58,324 nt of DNA from Candidatus Dormiibacter inghamiae (GTDB taxonomy: Bacteria > Chloroflexota > Dormibacteria > Dormibacterales > Dormibacteraceae): the NCBI GenBank assembly GCA_016464825.1, contig JAEKNQ010000020.1, positions 1-58,324 of the forward strand, in the 5' to 3' direction. The stretch's first letter is position 1. Every line of letters starts with the position of its first letter. This document shows positions 8,268 through 16,749 of this stretch, in pieces. The notes under the pieces are model-generated. The model was not told the DNA's origin. It ran no database searches and was given only the letters and a program-made list of their open reading frames with translations. The translations under genes and the position numbers were made by a program.

Positions 8268-8476
8268 TCCGTATAGCGGAGGATCACGTCATCCTCCCGG
8301 CGGCGCTCCTCCCTGTACAGATGGCAGTCCTCGTAGTTGCGGACACAGATCGGGGGAGAGTCGTGGAGGCTGACCCTGCGGTGGCTCTGGTGATCGACGT
8401 GGCAGTCGAAGCGATAGCGCCGCAGCATCAGCTGCCGCTCTTTAACCAGCTCCTCCAGATACGGACAGCGGCGCAC
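8264..8476 (-). CDS. small four-cysteine protein, function unknown
   Basis: A 70-residue protein with four Cys: C4 (RRCPYLEE), C25 (FDCHVDH), C44 (PPICVRN) and C51 (EDCHLYRE), plus several His. The CPYL...CH...C...C pattern suggests one metal or iron-sulfur site. The rest is strongly charged and there is no membrane segment. It is the first gene of a two-gene minus-strand unit, overlapping the zinc-ribbon-like ORF by four bases. Only about 20 bases separate its start from the GTG of the divergent ligase gene, so promoters must overlap neighbouring coding DNA. The family is not firmly recognised. Confidence 0.6.
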   Translation of the reverse strand: MRRCPYLEELVKERQLMLRRYRFDCHVDHQSHRRVSLHDSPPICVRNYEDCHLYREERRREDDVILRYTE

Positions 8477-8496
8477 CGAACCTACGATAAGGAACG

Positions 8497-10224
8497 GTGC
8501 TTCAGTTCGCGCGGACCGCTGAGCAGATCGGCGCGACGGGCTCCACGCTGGAGAAGGGTCGCGTTCTGGCCGAGTATCTCAGCACACTCGAGAGTGATGA
8601 CCTGAGCCGCGCGGTCCTCTGGATGAGCGGCCAGCCCTACGGCCGCTCGCAGAGATACCGCCTGAACCTGGGCTGGAAGGCCATCGCGCAGGCGGTCAGC
8701 GAGCTATCAGACCTCTCGGCCGACGAGCTGAGCCGGCTCTATCTGAAGCACTCGGACCTGGGCGACTGGGGCCAGGAGGCGCTGGCGGGCCGTACCGGCG
8801 GCGAGCAGGTGAGCCTGGGCCAAGTAGCCGCCGGCTTCGACGCCATCCGGCTTGCCGGGCGCGCGGCCCAAAAACAGCGCTGCCTGCAGGCGCTCCTGGC
8901 CCGGCTGGAGCCCCTTCAGGTCAAGTACGTGCTCAAGATCCTGAGCCTTGAGATGCGCATAGGCATGCAGGAAGGTTTGGTCGAAGCGGCTCTCGCGCGG
9001 GCCTTCGACGTGCCGCTGGCCGCCGTGCAGCGGACCCACATGCTGACCGGCGATCTCGGCGTGACTGCCCTTCGCTGTCAGGCGGGCGAGCTGGCCACAG
9101 GCGAGCTGGCCACAGGCGAGCTGCAGCTCTTCCAGCCGGTCCGCTTCATGCTCGCCAGTCCCGTCGAAACGGCCGCTGAAGCCTTCGCCAGGATGCGCAC
9201 GCCTGTGCTCTGGACGGAGGAAAAGTACGACGGCGTTCGCTGTCAGCTGCATCTCTCTCGGGATGGCCGCTGCGAGCTCTTCAGCCGCGACCTGAAGGAG
9301 ACGACTGCCGCGTTTCCCGAGGTGGTCGAGGCTGCGGCAGGCGTCCACCATGAACTGCTGATCGACGGCGAGATCCTGGCCCATCGCGGCGATCGAGTGC
9401 TGCCGTTCTCCCAACTCCAGCGGCGCCTGGGCCGGAAGCTGGTCAGTCGCAGGCTGCGGCTGGAGGCGCCAGTCGTGCTGATCGCCTTCGACCTGCTCTG
9501 GCTGGATGGCGAACCGCTGCTCGACCTGCCGCTGGCCGAGCGCCGGCGACAGCTGGAGGCCCTCGGCCTCGCCTGGCCGTTCCTCCTCGCCCGGCTCGAA
9601 GATGCGGCGGACCCGCCGCACCTGGAACAGATCTTCGCCGAAACGCGCGAGCGCGGCAACGAGGGGCTGATACTGAAGGACCCGCAGAGCCCATACACGC
9701 CCGGCCGCCGCGGCCTGGCCTGGCTCAAGCTGAAGCGGACGCTGGCTTCACTCGACGTGGTGGTCACAGCTGTGGAATGGGGGCACGGCAAGCGCCGCAA
9801 TGTCCTCTCCGACTACACCTTCGCGGTTCGCGCTGAGGACGGCCGCCTGCTCAACGTCGGCAAGGCCTACACGGGGCTCACCGACCGCGAGATCGAGAGT
9901 ATGACCAATCACTTCCTCGCTCAGACCATCTCCGAGCACGGCCGCACGCTCGCAGTGAAGCCGGAGGTGGTCTTGGAGGTGACCTTCGATGCCCTCCAGC
10001 GCTCCAACCGCCACCGCAGCGGTTACGCCATGCGATTTCCGCGCATCGTCCGCCTGCGGCCAGAGAAGCCGGCGAGCGAGATCGACACTCTCGGCCGGGT
10101 CGAGGAGCTCTACAGCCGTTACTTCGGGCGCGAGGTGCCGCTGGCCGAAGTCGCGACAGGGCCCGGCCTGGAAGAAGCGGCGGCGGAGGCGGCGGGTGGA
10201 GAGTCTGCCGGGGACGGCAGGTGA
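8497..10224 (+). CDS. ATP-dependent DNA ligase (LigB-like)
   Basis: A 575-residue ligase that seals nicks using ATP through a lysyl-AMP intermediate. The N-terminal helical DNA-binding domain covers about residues 1-200. Motif I is EKYDGVR with nucleophile K243; later motifs include LLIDGEIL, FDLLWLDGE, EGLILKDPQSPY and WLKLKR, and an OB-fold domain follows. This type is additional to the essential NAD-dependent ligase and works in repair in relatives. GTG 8497 is preceded by AAGGA. An exact 15-base in-frame duplication sits at the domain junction (residues 198-207). The next MBL gene overlaps its stop by four bases (GTGA), implying a ligase/MBL operon. Confidence 0.9.
   Translation: MLQFARTAEQIGATGSTLEKGRVLAEYLSTLESDDLSRAVLWMSGQPYGRSQRYRLNLGWKAIAQAVSELSDLSADELSRLYLKHSDLGDWGQEALAGRTGGEQVSLGQVAAGFDAIRLAGRAAQKQRCLQALLARLEPLQVKYVLKILSLEMRIGMQEGLVEAALARAFDVPLAAVQRTHMLTGDLGVTALRCQAGELATGELATGELQLFQPVRFMLASPVETAAEAFARMRTPVLWTEEKYDGVRCQLHLSRDGRCELFSRDLKETTAAFPEVVEAAAGVHHELLIDGEILAHRGDRVLPFSQLQRRLGRKLVSRRLRLEAPVVLIAFDLLWLDGEPLLDLPLAERRRQLEALGLAWPFLLARLEDAADPPHLEQIFAETRERGNEGLILKDPQSPYTPGRRGLAWLKLKRTLASLDVVVTAVEWGHGKRRNVLSDYTFAVRAEDGRLLNVGKAYTGLTDREIESMTNHFLAQTISEHGRTLAVKPEVVLEVTFDALQRSNRHRSGYAMRFPRIVRLRPEKPASEIDTLGRVEELYSRYFGREVPLAEVATGPGLEEAAAEAAGGESAGDGR
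9085..9123 (+). repeat. 15-base tandem duplication inside the ligase gene
   Basis: The unit GGCGAGCTGGCCACA occurs at 9085-9099 and again at 9100-9114, followed by a partial third copy to 9123. It adds five residues (GELAT repeated) at the junction between the DNA-binding and adenylation domains and keeps the frame. Confidence 0.9.
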
Positions 10225-10976
10225 AGCTGACCTTCATGGGCACTGCCGGCGCCCGCTTCATGGTGGCCAAGCAGCTGGCGGCTTCGGGTGGGCTCTACCT
10301 GGAGGAGGGCGGCACGCGCCTGGCCCTCGATCCAGGGCCAGGCGCTGTTGTGCAGTACGCAAAGCGCAAGGTCGACCTGACCAGGCTGGGCGGCATCATG
10401 CTCAGCCACAAGCACCTGGACCACTCCTGCGATATCAACGTGATGATCGAGGGCATGACTGAAGGTGGCTTTCGCTCCCGCGGCTCCGTCTTCTGCCCCT
10501 CCGACGCATTGGACGAAGACCCGGTCATCCTCAATTACCTGCGCGGCTTTCCTCAAGAACTGGTGAGGCTCGAGCCTGACTGTGCCTACGAGCTGGGCGA
10601 GCTGAGCTTTCACAGCACCAGCCGCCACGTCCACGGTGTGGAGACCTACGGCTTCCGCTTCCGGAGGCTCGGCGCTGAACGGGATCAGCTGGGCTGGGTG
10701 ACTGACTCCAAGTTCTATGAAGGCATCGCCGAGGACCACCGGGCGGAGGTCATGCTGATTCACACGGTGCTGACGGAGAGCCGGCCAGATCTACCCCACC
10801 TGGGATTGGACGACGCGGAGCGCATCATCCAGGAGGCGAAGCCGCGGTTGGCGGTCATCAGCCACTTCGGCATGGGCGTGTGGCGTGCCCGGCCCTGGGA
10901 GGTGGCGGCCGCCATGAGCGAGCGAGTCGGCAGCGAGGTGAAGGCCGCCCGCGACGGAATGACACTGGAGCTCTAG
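10221..10976 (+). CDS. MBL-fold metal-dependent hydrolase linked to the ligase gene
   Basis: A 251-residue metallo-beta-lactamase-fold protein with HKHLDH at residues 63-68 and later metal ligands plausible in TSRHVHG, TDSKFYEG and SHFGMG. It begins MKLTFMGTAGAR, typical of the RNase Z/phosphodiesterase side of the fold. Substrate unknown; a nuclease or phosphodiesterase is possible. Start GTG 10221 overlaps the ligase stop by four bases, so the two are very likely co-translated, which supports a nucleic-acid role. It is the second of three MBL-fold proteins in the first 21 kb. Confidence 0.8.
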   Translation: MKLTFMGTAGARFMVAKQLAASGGLYLEEGGTRLALDPGPGAVVQYAKRKVDLTRLGGIMLSHKHLDHSCDINVMIEGMTEGGFRSRGSVFCPSDALDEDPVILNYLRGFPQELVRLEPDCAYELGELSFHSTSRHVHGVETYGFRFRRLGAERDQLGWVTDSKFYEGIAEDHRAEVMLIHTVLTESRPDLPHLGLDDAERIIQEAKPRLAVISHFGMGVWRARPWEVAAAMSERVGSEVKAARDGMTLEL

Positions 10977-11008
10977 AGCCCTACCCCGCGCCTGCCTTCC
11001 CTTGCCCG

Positions 11009-11638
11009 TTATCCGGCTTGGACTGCGACTGCCAGGGGAGGCGACTCGATCAGACCGTCGATGAGGCCGTATTCGATCGACTCCTCGGGCGACATGTAGA
11101 AGTCGCGCTCGGTGTCGCGCTCGATCCGCTCCAGCGGCTGACCTGTGTGGTACGCGATGAGATCATTCATCTCCGCCTTGATTCGGATGATCTCGCGGGC
11201 GTGGATGTCCAAGTCGGTGGCCTGACCGGTGATGCCCTGACCGGCGATCAGTGGCTGATGCAGGTGGATGCGGGTCGAAGGGAGGGCAAAGCGCTTGCCC
11301 TTCTCGCCGGCCATCAGGAGCACGGTGCCAAAGCTGGCAGCCCGCCCGATGGCGATGGTGGAGATGGGTGGCGAGACGAACTGCATGGTGTCGTAGATGG
11401 CGAAGCCTGAGGCCACCGAGCCCCCCGGCGAGTTGATGAACATCTGGATCTCCTTCTCGGGATCCTCAGCCGCGAGAAAGATCAGCTGCGCCACTATCAA
11501 GTTGGCCATCGTGTCGTCGATCTGCCGCCCGACTATGACTATCCTGTCTCGCAGCAGGCGCGAGTAGATGTCGAACGAGCGCTCGCGGTTGCCGCCCTCG
11601 TTCTCGATCACCGTCGGCACCCAGGCCAGAGGTTCCAT
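11009..11638 (-). CDS. clpP: ATP-dependent Clp protease proteolytic subunit ClpP
   Basis: A 209-residue cytoplasmic serine protease that forms double heptamers and degrades proteins fed by a Clp ATPase. The triad is complete: S102 ([11 protein letters not shown]), H127 (RIHLHQPL) and D179 (ERDFYMS). The family anchor FINSPGGSV is present. ATG 11638 is used; the frame continues upstream but without family features and overlapping the divergent gene. No clpX/clpC lies next to it, so its ATPase partner is elsewhere. It is convergent with the MBL gene and divergent from the four-gene operon that starts at 11753. Confidence 0.93.
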   Translation of the reverse strand: MEPLAWVPTVIENEGGNRERSFDIYSRLLRDRIVIVGRQIDDTMANLIVAQLIFLAAEDPEKEIQMFINSPGGSVASGFAIYDTMQFVSPPISTIAIGRAASFGTVLLMAGEKGKRFALPSTRIHLHQPLIAGQGITGQATDLDIHAREIIRIKAEMNDLIAYHTGQPLERIERDTERDFYMSPEESIEYGLIDGLIESPPLAVAVQAG

Positions 11639-11752
11639 CCCAGTCACTATATTGCCGAAGCCGAGCTCTCCAGCGCCTCCCACTTGCTCTGCTGCCCCCG
11701 GCCGTCGGCGGGCAGGCGCCATCGTCTGGTCAGGACACTTAGGCTTTGCCGA

Positions 11753-12205
11753 GTGACAGCCAGCCGGCCGACCGCACAGATCCTGACCGCGAAGGACTTC
11801 TTCGCTGCTGTGCAGGTGAAGCTGGCCGGCCGGCTGCCGGCCCAACTTCGGGGCTTTGACTCGCGCCCGGGGCCCCGCCTCCTGAAATTCGACTACGGTC
11901 ATCGCGAAACGCACTTCGAGGTCTGGCACCACCGCGCCGTCGGGAGGTTGGAGGTCGGCCTCCATTTCGAAGGCGACAGGGCCCTGAATGATCGAGCGCG
12001 CGAGTTCTTCCGCGCCCATATGGTGCAGGTCAAGGGCACGCTGCCGCGGGCGGAGCTGGAGCCGTGGGACAGGGGCTGGTCACGCCTGTATGAGACGCTG
12101 CCGGGAACCGAGCTGAGCGACCAGCTGCTGGACCAGGCAAGCGATCTGCTGGCCGCCTACATTTGCACGCTGGAACCGTTGCTGGAAAACTTCTGGGAGG
12201 CCTGA
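11753..12205 (+). CDS. hypothetical protein, first gene of a four-gene operon
   Basis: A 150-residue soluble protein starting at GTG 11753. No domain was recognised. Noted features: [28 protein letters not shown], split here as [13 protein letters not shown] and [15 protein letters not shown], which reads like beta strands, then a helical C-terminal half ending LLENFWEA. Its stop overlaps the aminotransferase start (TGATG), so the two are translationally coupled. Two further enzyme genes follow with gaps of 0 and 13 bases. It may be a partner or regulator of that pathway, but nothing in the sequence says which. Confidence 0.65.
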   Translation: MTASRPTAQILTAKDFFAAVQVKLAGRLPAQLRGFDSRPGPRLLKFDYGHRETHFEVWHHRAVGRLEVGLHFEGDRALNDRAREFFRAHMVQVKGTLPRAELEPWDRGWSRLYETLPGTELSDQLLDQASDLLAAYICTLEPLLENFWEA

Positions 12206-13353
12206 TGCCCCTTCTACGCCCGAACGACGCTCGCGACCTCTTCCCCATCACGCGCCAGTGCCTCTACTTGAACCACGCCGGCAATGCACCGCTCTCGGAG
12301 CGGGCTCGGGCGGCGCTGGAGGAGCTGACTGAGCAGCTGACCAGCCGGCCCTACCGCGCCGGCCACAGCCAGGAGCTGGCCGAGGAGGTCCGCTCGGCCC
12401 TTTCCAGGCTGGTCGGGGCCGAGCCCGACACACTGGCGCTGGTGAGGAGCACGGCTCACGGACTCTCGCTGCTGGCGGGGGGTCTGAACTGGCACGCCGG
12501 CGACAACGTGGTCGGAGCTCGCGGCGAGTACCCGGCCAACCTCTATCCCTGGCTCTCCCTGCGGGATCGGGGGGTCGAGTTCCGCCAGGTCGAGCCTGAG
12601 GCCGGCCGGATCACCCCCAAGGCAGTCCTCTCCCTGGTGGACGAGCGCACGCGCGTGGTGGCGCTCAGCCATGTCCAGTTCTGGAACGGCTACCGGCTGG
12701 ACCTGGCCCAAATCGGCGCCGAGCTCGACCGGCGCGGTGTCATCTTTGCAGTAGACGTCATCCAATCGGCTGGCGCGCTGCAGCTGAACCTGGACCGCTT
12801 GCCTGTCGACTTCGCCGCCGCGGGCGGCTACAAGTGGCAGCTCGGTCCAATCGGCATGGGGTTCTGTTACTGCCGGCCGGAACTCGTCCGCAAGCTCAGC
12901 CCGGTGCTGGTCGGCACCGGCAGCGTAACCAGCCCCTTCGAGTACTTCCAGCCGCGCTACGAGCCGGCAGCCAGCGCCCGCCGCTTCGAGGAGTCAGCTC
13001 TCTCGCTTCTGGACCTGACCGGCTACCTGGCAGGCCTGCAGATCCTCCTGCAAGCCGGACCGGCTCAGGTGGAGCAGCGGGTGCTGAGTCTGGCCGACCG
13101 CCTTCGCATCGGTCTGGAGGGCCTCGGCTACGAGTTGGTCGAACCCTGGCCTCGCTCGGCCGATGAGTGCTCAGGCATAGTCAGCTTTCGGCGCCACGGC
13201 TCGCCCGCCTCAGCACTCTGGCGCGATCTGACCGCGGCCGGCATCGTGTCCCGCCTGCACGGCGATCTGGTCAGGCTCTCGCCGCACTTCTACAACTTGG
13301 AGCGGGAGATGGACAGAGTGCTGGAAGTGCTGGCACCGTTGGAGGTTCGCTGA
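12205..13353 (+). CDS. class-V aminotransferase-fold PLP enzyme
   Basis: A 382-residue fold-type I PLP enzyme of the cysteine desulfurase/kynureninase/isopenicillin-N epimerase-like group. The Schiff-base lysine is K210 (GGYKWQLGP); D184 (AVDVIQSAG) should contact the pyridine nitrogen and S82/T83 (VRSTAHG) the phosphate. No conserved catalytic Cys loop was seen, so IscS/SufS is unlikely. ATG 12205 has GGGAGG eight bases upstream. The gene ends one base before the GTG of the O-methyltransferase gene. The substrate is unknown. Confidence 0.82.
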   Translation: MPLLRPNDARDLFPITRQCLYLNHAGNAPLSERARAALEELTEQLTSRPYRAGHSQELAEEVRSALSRLVGAEPDTLALVRSTAHGLSLLAGGLNWHAGDNVVGARGEYPANLYPWLSLRDRGVEFRQVEPEAGRITPKAVLSLVDERTRVVALSHVQFWNGYRLDLAQIGAELDRRGVIFAVDVIQSAGALQLNLDRLPVDFAAAGGYKWQLGPIGMGFCYCRPELVRKLSPVLVGTGSVTSPFEYFQPRYEPAASARRFEESALSLLDLTGYLAGLQILLQAGPAQVEQRVLSLADRLRIGLEGLGYELVEPWPRSADECSGIVSFRRHGSPASALWRDLTAAGIVSRLHGDLVRLSPHFYNLEREMDRVLEVLAPLEVR

Positions 13354-14019
13354 GTGAAGCTGGAATCCCTGGCGATGACGCCGGCGCTTGACGGCTACCT
13401 CGACTCACTGCTGCCACCGAGCAACGGAGTGCTGGCGCGGCTTGAGAAGGAGCTGGAGGGCGACAACCTGCCGGCCATCGGCCCCGCGGTAGGCCGCCTC
13501 CTCGCCCTGCTGCTGCGGATGAACCGCTGCGTCGACGTGCTGGAGCTCGGTACCGCCGCCGGGTACAGCGCCCTCTGGCTGGCCAACGGCTGCACGGGCC
13601 GGGTCCTGAGCCTGGAGTCGGATCCAGGGCGAGCCCGGCTGGCTCGGGCCAACATCGCCGAAGCGGGACTGGCCGACCGGATTGAGGTGGTGAAGGCGGA
13701 TGCGCTGGAGTACCTGGAGGGCACAGTCATCGAAGTCGACGCAGTCTTCAACGACCTCCTCAACTCCTTTCCCGACGAGGCGGCGGCGGAGCGCTCCTTC
13801 CGGCTCTCCTTCGAGCGGCTGCGTCCGGGTGGACTGCTGCTGGCGGACAACGCGCTGCGCCGGGGCGAGGTGGTGGATCCCGGGTCGCGCGGCGCTCGAA
13901 ACGTCGCCCGCTACAACCGGCTTGTGGCCGGCGAGCCGAGCCTGGAGAGCGTCATAGTGCCGCTGCGGGACGGCGTCTCCCTCGCGCGCAAGGCAGACCT
14001 GGCGCTGCCCACCGTCTGA
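13354..14019 (+). CDS. O-methyltransferase, CCoAOMT-like
   Basis: A 221-residue SAM enzyme of the small-molecule O-methyltransferase family (PF01596 type). The glycine motif is VLELGTAAGYSALWLA, followed by LSLESDPGRARLARANIAEA, an acidic metal-binding region around VDAVFNDLLNSFPD and LLLADNALRRGEV. The canonical first metal-binding Asp of plant-type enzymes (FVDAD) is changed to a VFND sequence here. GTG 13354 immediately follows the aminotransferase stop (TGAGTG). Whether the four genes form one pathway is suggested by spacing only. Confidence 0.85.
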   Translation: MKLESLAMTPALDGYLDSLLPPSNGVLARLEKELEGDNLPAIGPAVGRLLALLLRMNRCVDVLELGTAAGYSALWLANGCTGRVLSLESDPGRARLARANIAEAGLADRIEVVKADALEYLEGTVIEVDAVFNDLLNSFPDEAAAERSFRLSFERLRPGGLLLADNALRRGEVVDPGSRGARNVARYNRLVAGEPSLESVIVPLRDGVSLARKADLALPTV

Positions 14020-14032
14020 CGGCCGGTCGGTC

Positions 14033-15676
14033 ATGAATACAGCCCGCGCGGTGGGTCAGACGTTGGTCCGACTGGGTGTCGAAGAGTTCTTCGGTGTGAT
14101 AGGCAGCGGCAATCTGGTCGCCACCAACGCCATGGTGGCGGCGGGGGCCCGCTTCTACAACGCCCGGCATGAGGGCGGCGCTATAACGATGGCCGATGCC
14201 TACTCCCGGGTCACTGGCCGGGTTGGTCTCTGCACAGTGCACCACGGACCAGGCCTGACCAACGCCATGACAGGACTCACCGAAGCTGTGAAGAGTCGGA
14301 CGCCGCTGCTCCTGGTCACCTCGGACGTCGGTGCCAGAGCTCTGCTCTCCAACTTCAGGATCGACCAGGCCCAGTTGGTTCTTGCCGTGGGAGCCGTCGT
14401 GGCGCGGCTGCTCAGCCCCGAGACTGCTGTAGTCGACACGGTACGGGCCTACCGCAGGGCGCTGGCGGAGCGCATCCCGGTGGTCCTGATGATGCCGCTC
14501 GATGTGCAGCAGGCTGACTGCCCGGAGCCCCCGGCTGAGCTCCCGCCGTTGGTCGCCCTACCGCCTTCCCTCCCCGATCAAACCGCGCTGAAGGCGGCGG
14601 CGGCGCTGTTGGCCGAAGCCCGCCGCCCCCTCATAATCGCCGGCCGCGGAGCTGTGCTGGCCGGAGCAGGTGATGGGCTGGAGCACCTGGCCGAGCAGAT
14701 AGGTGCCCTGCTCGCGACGAGCGCGCCGGCCAAGGACTACTTCCAGAACAATCGCTGGTCGCTGGGCATCTCGGGCGGCTTCTCCAGCGACCTGGCGGCG
14801 GAGCTGATCGCCCACGCAGACGTGGTGCTATCTGCAGGCGCCAGCCTCAACATGTGGACAACGCGCCAGGGCAGCCTGCTGAGCCGGCAGGCGAAGGTGA
14901 TTGCCATCGACAGTGATGCTCGAGCACTTGGTCACCACCACCGGGTCGACCTGGCGCTGGTCGGCGACGCCCGCGCCACTGGCTGCGGGCTGAGCGCCCA
15001 GCTGCCGGATCGAGCTGTCCCCGGCTGGCGGAGCGACGAGCTGGGGGCGCGCATCGCGGGGGGCAGCTGGCTGAAGCAGCCGTACCAAGATGAGAGCACG
15101 CCCGAGCGGATCGACCCCCGGACGTTGTCGCTGGGCGTGGGTGAGCTGCTGCCGCGGGAGGTGAACGTCGCCACTGACGGCGGCCACTTCTGCGGCAATG
15201 CGGCGCTCTACTGGACTGTGCCTGAGCCGGCGGCTTTCGCTTTCACGCAGAACTTTCAAGTCGTGGGGATTGGACTCGCGACGGGCATCGGCGCGGCTAT
15301 CGGCCGGCCGGACCGGCTCACTGTCACGGCGCTCGGTGACGGCGGCGCGCTGATGGGCATCTCGGAGCTGGAGACCGTCTCGCGTTTCCGATTGGGCATG
15401 CTCATAGTGGTCTTCAACGACGCCGCCTTCGGCGCCGAGGTCCACCACTTCCAACCGCTGGGCGAGGATCTGAGCCTGGTGCGCTTCGAGGACACAGACT
15501 TCGCGCGCTTGGCCCGGGCGGCCGGTTTGGACGCTGTGACCGTCCGCCGCCGCGAGGACTTGGCTCAGGTGCGAGAGTGGCTGGCCGGCAGCCTGGACAG
15601 ATCGCTCCTGGTCGATGCCAAGGTGGTTCCCACAGTGGTGGCTCCGTGGCTGGAGGAGGCCTTCAAGGTTCACTGA
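14033..15676 (+). CDS. thiamine-diphosphate enzyme, acetolactate synthase-like
   Basis: A 547-residue three-domain TPP enzyme. The catalytic Glu is in NARHEGGAITMADAY, the central FAD/NAD-like domain covers about residues 190-320, and the TPP/Mg motif is GDGGALMGIS...NDAAFG. General fold as in acetolactate synthase, benzoylformate decarboxylase and oxalyl-CoA decarboxylase; no feature allows a choice, and no ilvN-type small subunit or branched-chain genes are adjacent. It is the last gene of the 11753-15676 operon, 13 bases after the O-methyltransferase. A decarboxylase or carboligase in a secondary pathway fits the neighbours. Confidence 0.82.
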   Translation: MNTARAVGQTLVRLGVEEFFGVIGSGNLVATNAMVAAGARFYNARHEGGAITMADAYSRVTGRVGLCTVHHGPGLTNAMTGLTEAVKSRTPLLLVTSDVGARALLSNFRIDQAQLVLAVGAVVARLLSPETAVVDTVRAYRRALAERIPVVLMMPLDVQQADCPEPPAELPPLVALPPSLPDQTALKAAAALLAEARRPLIIAGRGAVLAGAGDGLEHLAEQIGALLATSAPAKDYFQNNRWSLGISGGFSSDLAAELIAHADVVLSAGASLNMWTTRQGSLLSRQAKVIAIDSDARALGHHHRVDLALVGDARATGCGLSAQLPDRAVPGWRSDELGARIAGGSWLKQPYQDESTPERIDPRTLSLGVGELLPREVNVATDGGHFCGNAALYWTVPEPAAFAFTQNFQVVGIGLATGIGAAIGRPDRLTVTALGDGGALMGISELETVSRFRLGMLIVVFNDAAFGAEVHHFQPLGEDLSLVRFEDTDFARLARAAGLDAVTVRRREDLAQVREWLAGSLDRSLLVDAKVVPTVVAPWLEEAFKVH

Positions 15677-15706
15677 AAGGAGCGACCGACCGCTCCAGCG
15701 CAGTGG

Positions 15707-16375
15707 TCAGGGGCGGGCAGCGGGACCTTCGATCCAGACAGCGCCAGAGCTCGCGAACTCCTTCTTCCAGACCGGCACCGACTCCTTCAGCCTGTCGATG
15801 CCCCAGTGGCAGGCCGCTATGGCTTCGCCCCGGTGAGGGCAGGCCACTGTCACCACCACCGACGCCTCGCCGATGTCCAGCTTGCCGATGCGGTGCGCCA
15901 TCGCGACTCGAGCGGCAGGCCAGCGGCGGCCGATCTCGTCGGCCAGCTCAGTCATCTTGACCTCGGCCATGCCGGCGTAGGCCTCGTACTCCAGGTGCGT
16001 GACGCTCTTACCGCGAGCGCTGTCGCGGACGATGCCTGTGAAGGTGCAGATCGCGCCCGCGCCGGGGTGCGCCACAGCAGCTTCGAGCCGGCGAGCGTCG
16101 AGCACTTCGGCGGTCAGCTCGATCAGAGCCGCGGTCCCCATACCGCCGCTCACCGGCGGGATGAAAGCGATCTCGTCACCGTCAGCTACCTCATCCTCCC
16201 AGGCGGCGTAGTTCTGGTTGCGGGCCGGCCGGATCAAATTTTGGTCCGCTTCCAGGGCGGGATGCCGCTGCCGTAACGCCTGGTAGAGGTCGCCGATATT
16301 GCCGCCGCCAGGCAGCTGCTCGGAGGCCACGCCGGCCTGCTCTCGGAGCCGAGCGAAGAGCCTGACGGTGATCAT
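15707..16375 (-). CDS. moaX: MoaD-MoaE fusion (MoaX-like molybdopterin synthase)
   Basis: A 222-residue fusion. Residues 1-78 are the ubiquitin-like MoaD sulfur carrier ending in the Gly-Gly motif (IPPVSGG at 72-78). Residues from about 84 are MoaE, with TGIVRDSARGKSVTHLEYEAY, written here as TGIVRDSARG and THLEYEAY, and the catalytic region HRIGKLDIGE and VPVWKKEF. Together they make molybdopterin from precursor Z. The MoaD Gly-Gly must be free to become a thiocarboxylate, so cleavage after G78 is expected, as known for the MoaX of Mycobacterium tuberculosis. Start ATG overlaps the stop of the upstream SLOG-like gene (ATGA). No other moa gene is in the window. Confidence 0.88.
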   Translation of the reverse strand: MITVRLFARLREQAGVASEQLPGGGNIGDLYQALRQRHPALEADQNLIRPARNQNYAAWEDEVADGDEIAFIPPVSGGMGTAALIELTAEVLDARRLEAAVAHPGAGAICTFTGIVRDSARGKSVTHLEYEAYAGMAEVKMTELADEIGRRWPAARVAMAHRIGKLDIGEASVVVTVACPHRGEAIAACHWGIDRLKESVPVWKKEFASSGAVWIEGPAARP

Positions 16376-16749
16376 CGGGCGTCTGAGTGGGGCGAGCCGA
16401 GTGTGAGCACGTGCACCTCCTTGCCGCTGTCAAGCGCTCGCTCGATGGTTCGGCGGGTGCCGCTGGAGGCACCGTCCCAGAAAGCCACCAGGACATCCAC
16501 TGCTCCAACCAGGCGCTGATTGCGACTGGCGGCGGCCTCGGCGTCCCGCGCCTCTTCGAACGATGCTGCCAGCACTTTCACCGGTAAGCCTCGTTCGCGC
16601 GCAGTTCGGGCCGCTGTGGCGTCCACGCCGCTGGCGCTCCCGGTCACCAGGCTCGCCGCCCGGGGCAGCTCGCGCACGTAGCTGGCGACTCGGTCGAGGT
16701 CGGGGTAATGCCGGCTGCCGACGATGCCGACACGCTGGGCGGCCGTCAA
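16372..16749 (-). CDS. SLOG/DprA-like nucleotide-binding Rossmann protein
   Basis: About 125 residues. It begins RVGIVGSRHYPD, has LVTGSASGVDATAARTARERG in two adjoining pieces (LVTGSASGVDATAAR and TARERG), and a later VLVAFWDGASSGTRRTIERA helix, which together match the SLOG superfamily (DprA/LOG/DUF2493 relatives) that binds nucleotides or nucleic acid. The likely start is TTG 16749, just after an AGAGG and overlapping the pckA stop. It then overlaps the MoaX start by four bases. A larger ORF in this frame runs inside pckA and is not real. Function unknown; possible roles are nucleotide sensing or DNA binding. Confidence 0.72.
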   Translation of the reverse strand: MTAAQRVGIVGSRHYPDLDRVASYVRELPRAASLVTGSASGVDATAARTARERGLPVKVLAASFEEARDAEAAASRNQRLVGAVDVLVAFWDGASSGTRRTIERALDSGKEVHVLTLGSPHSDAR

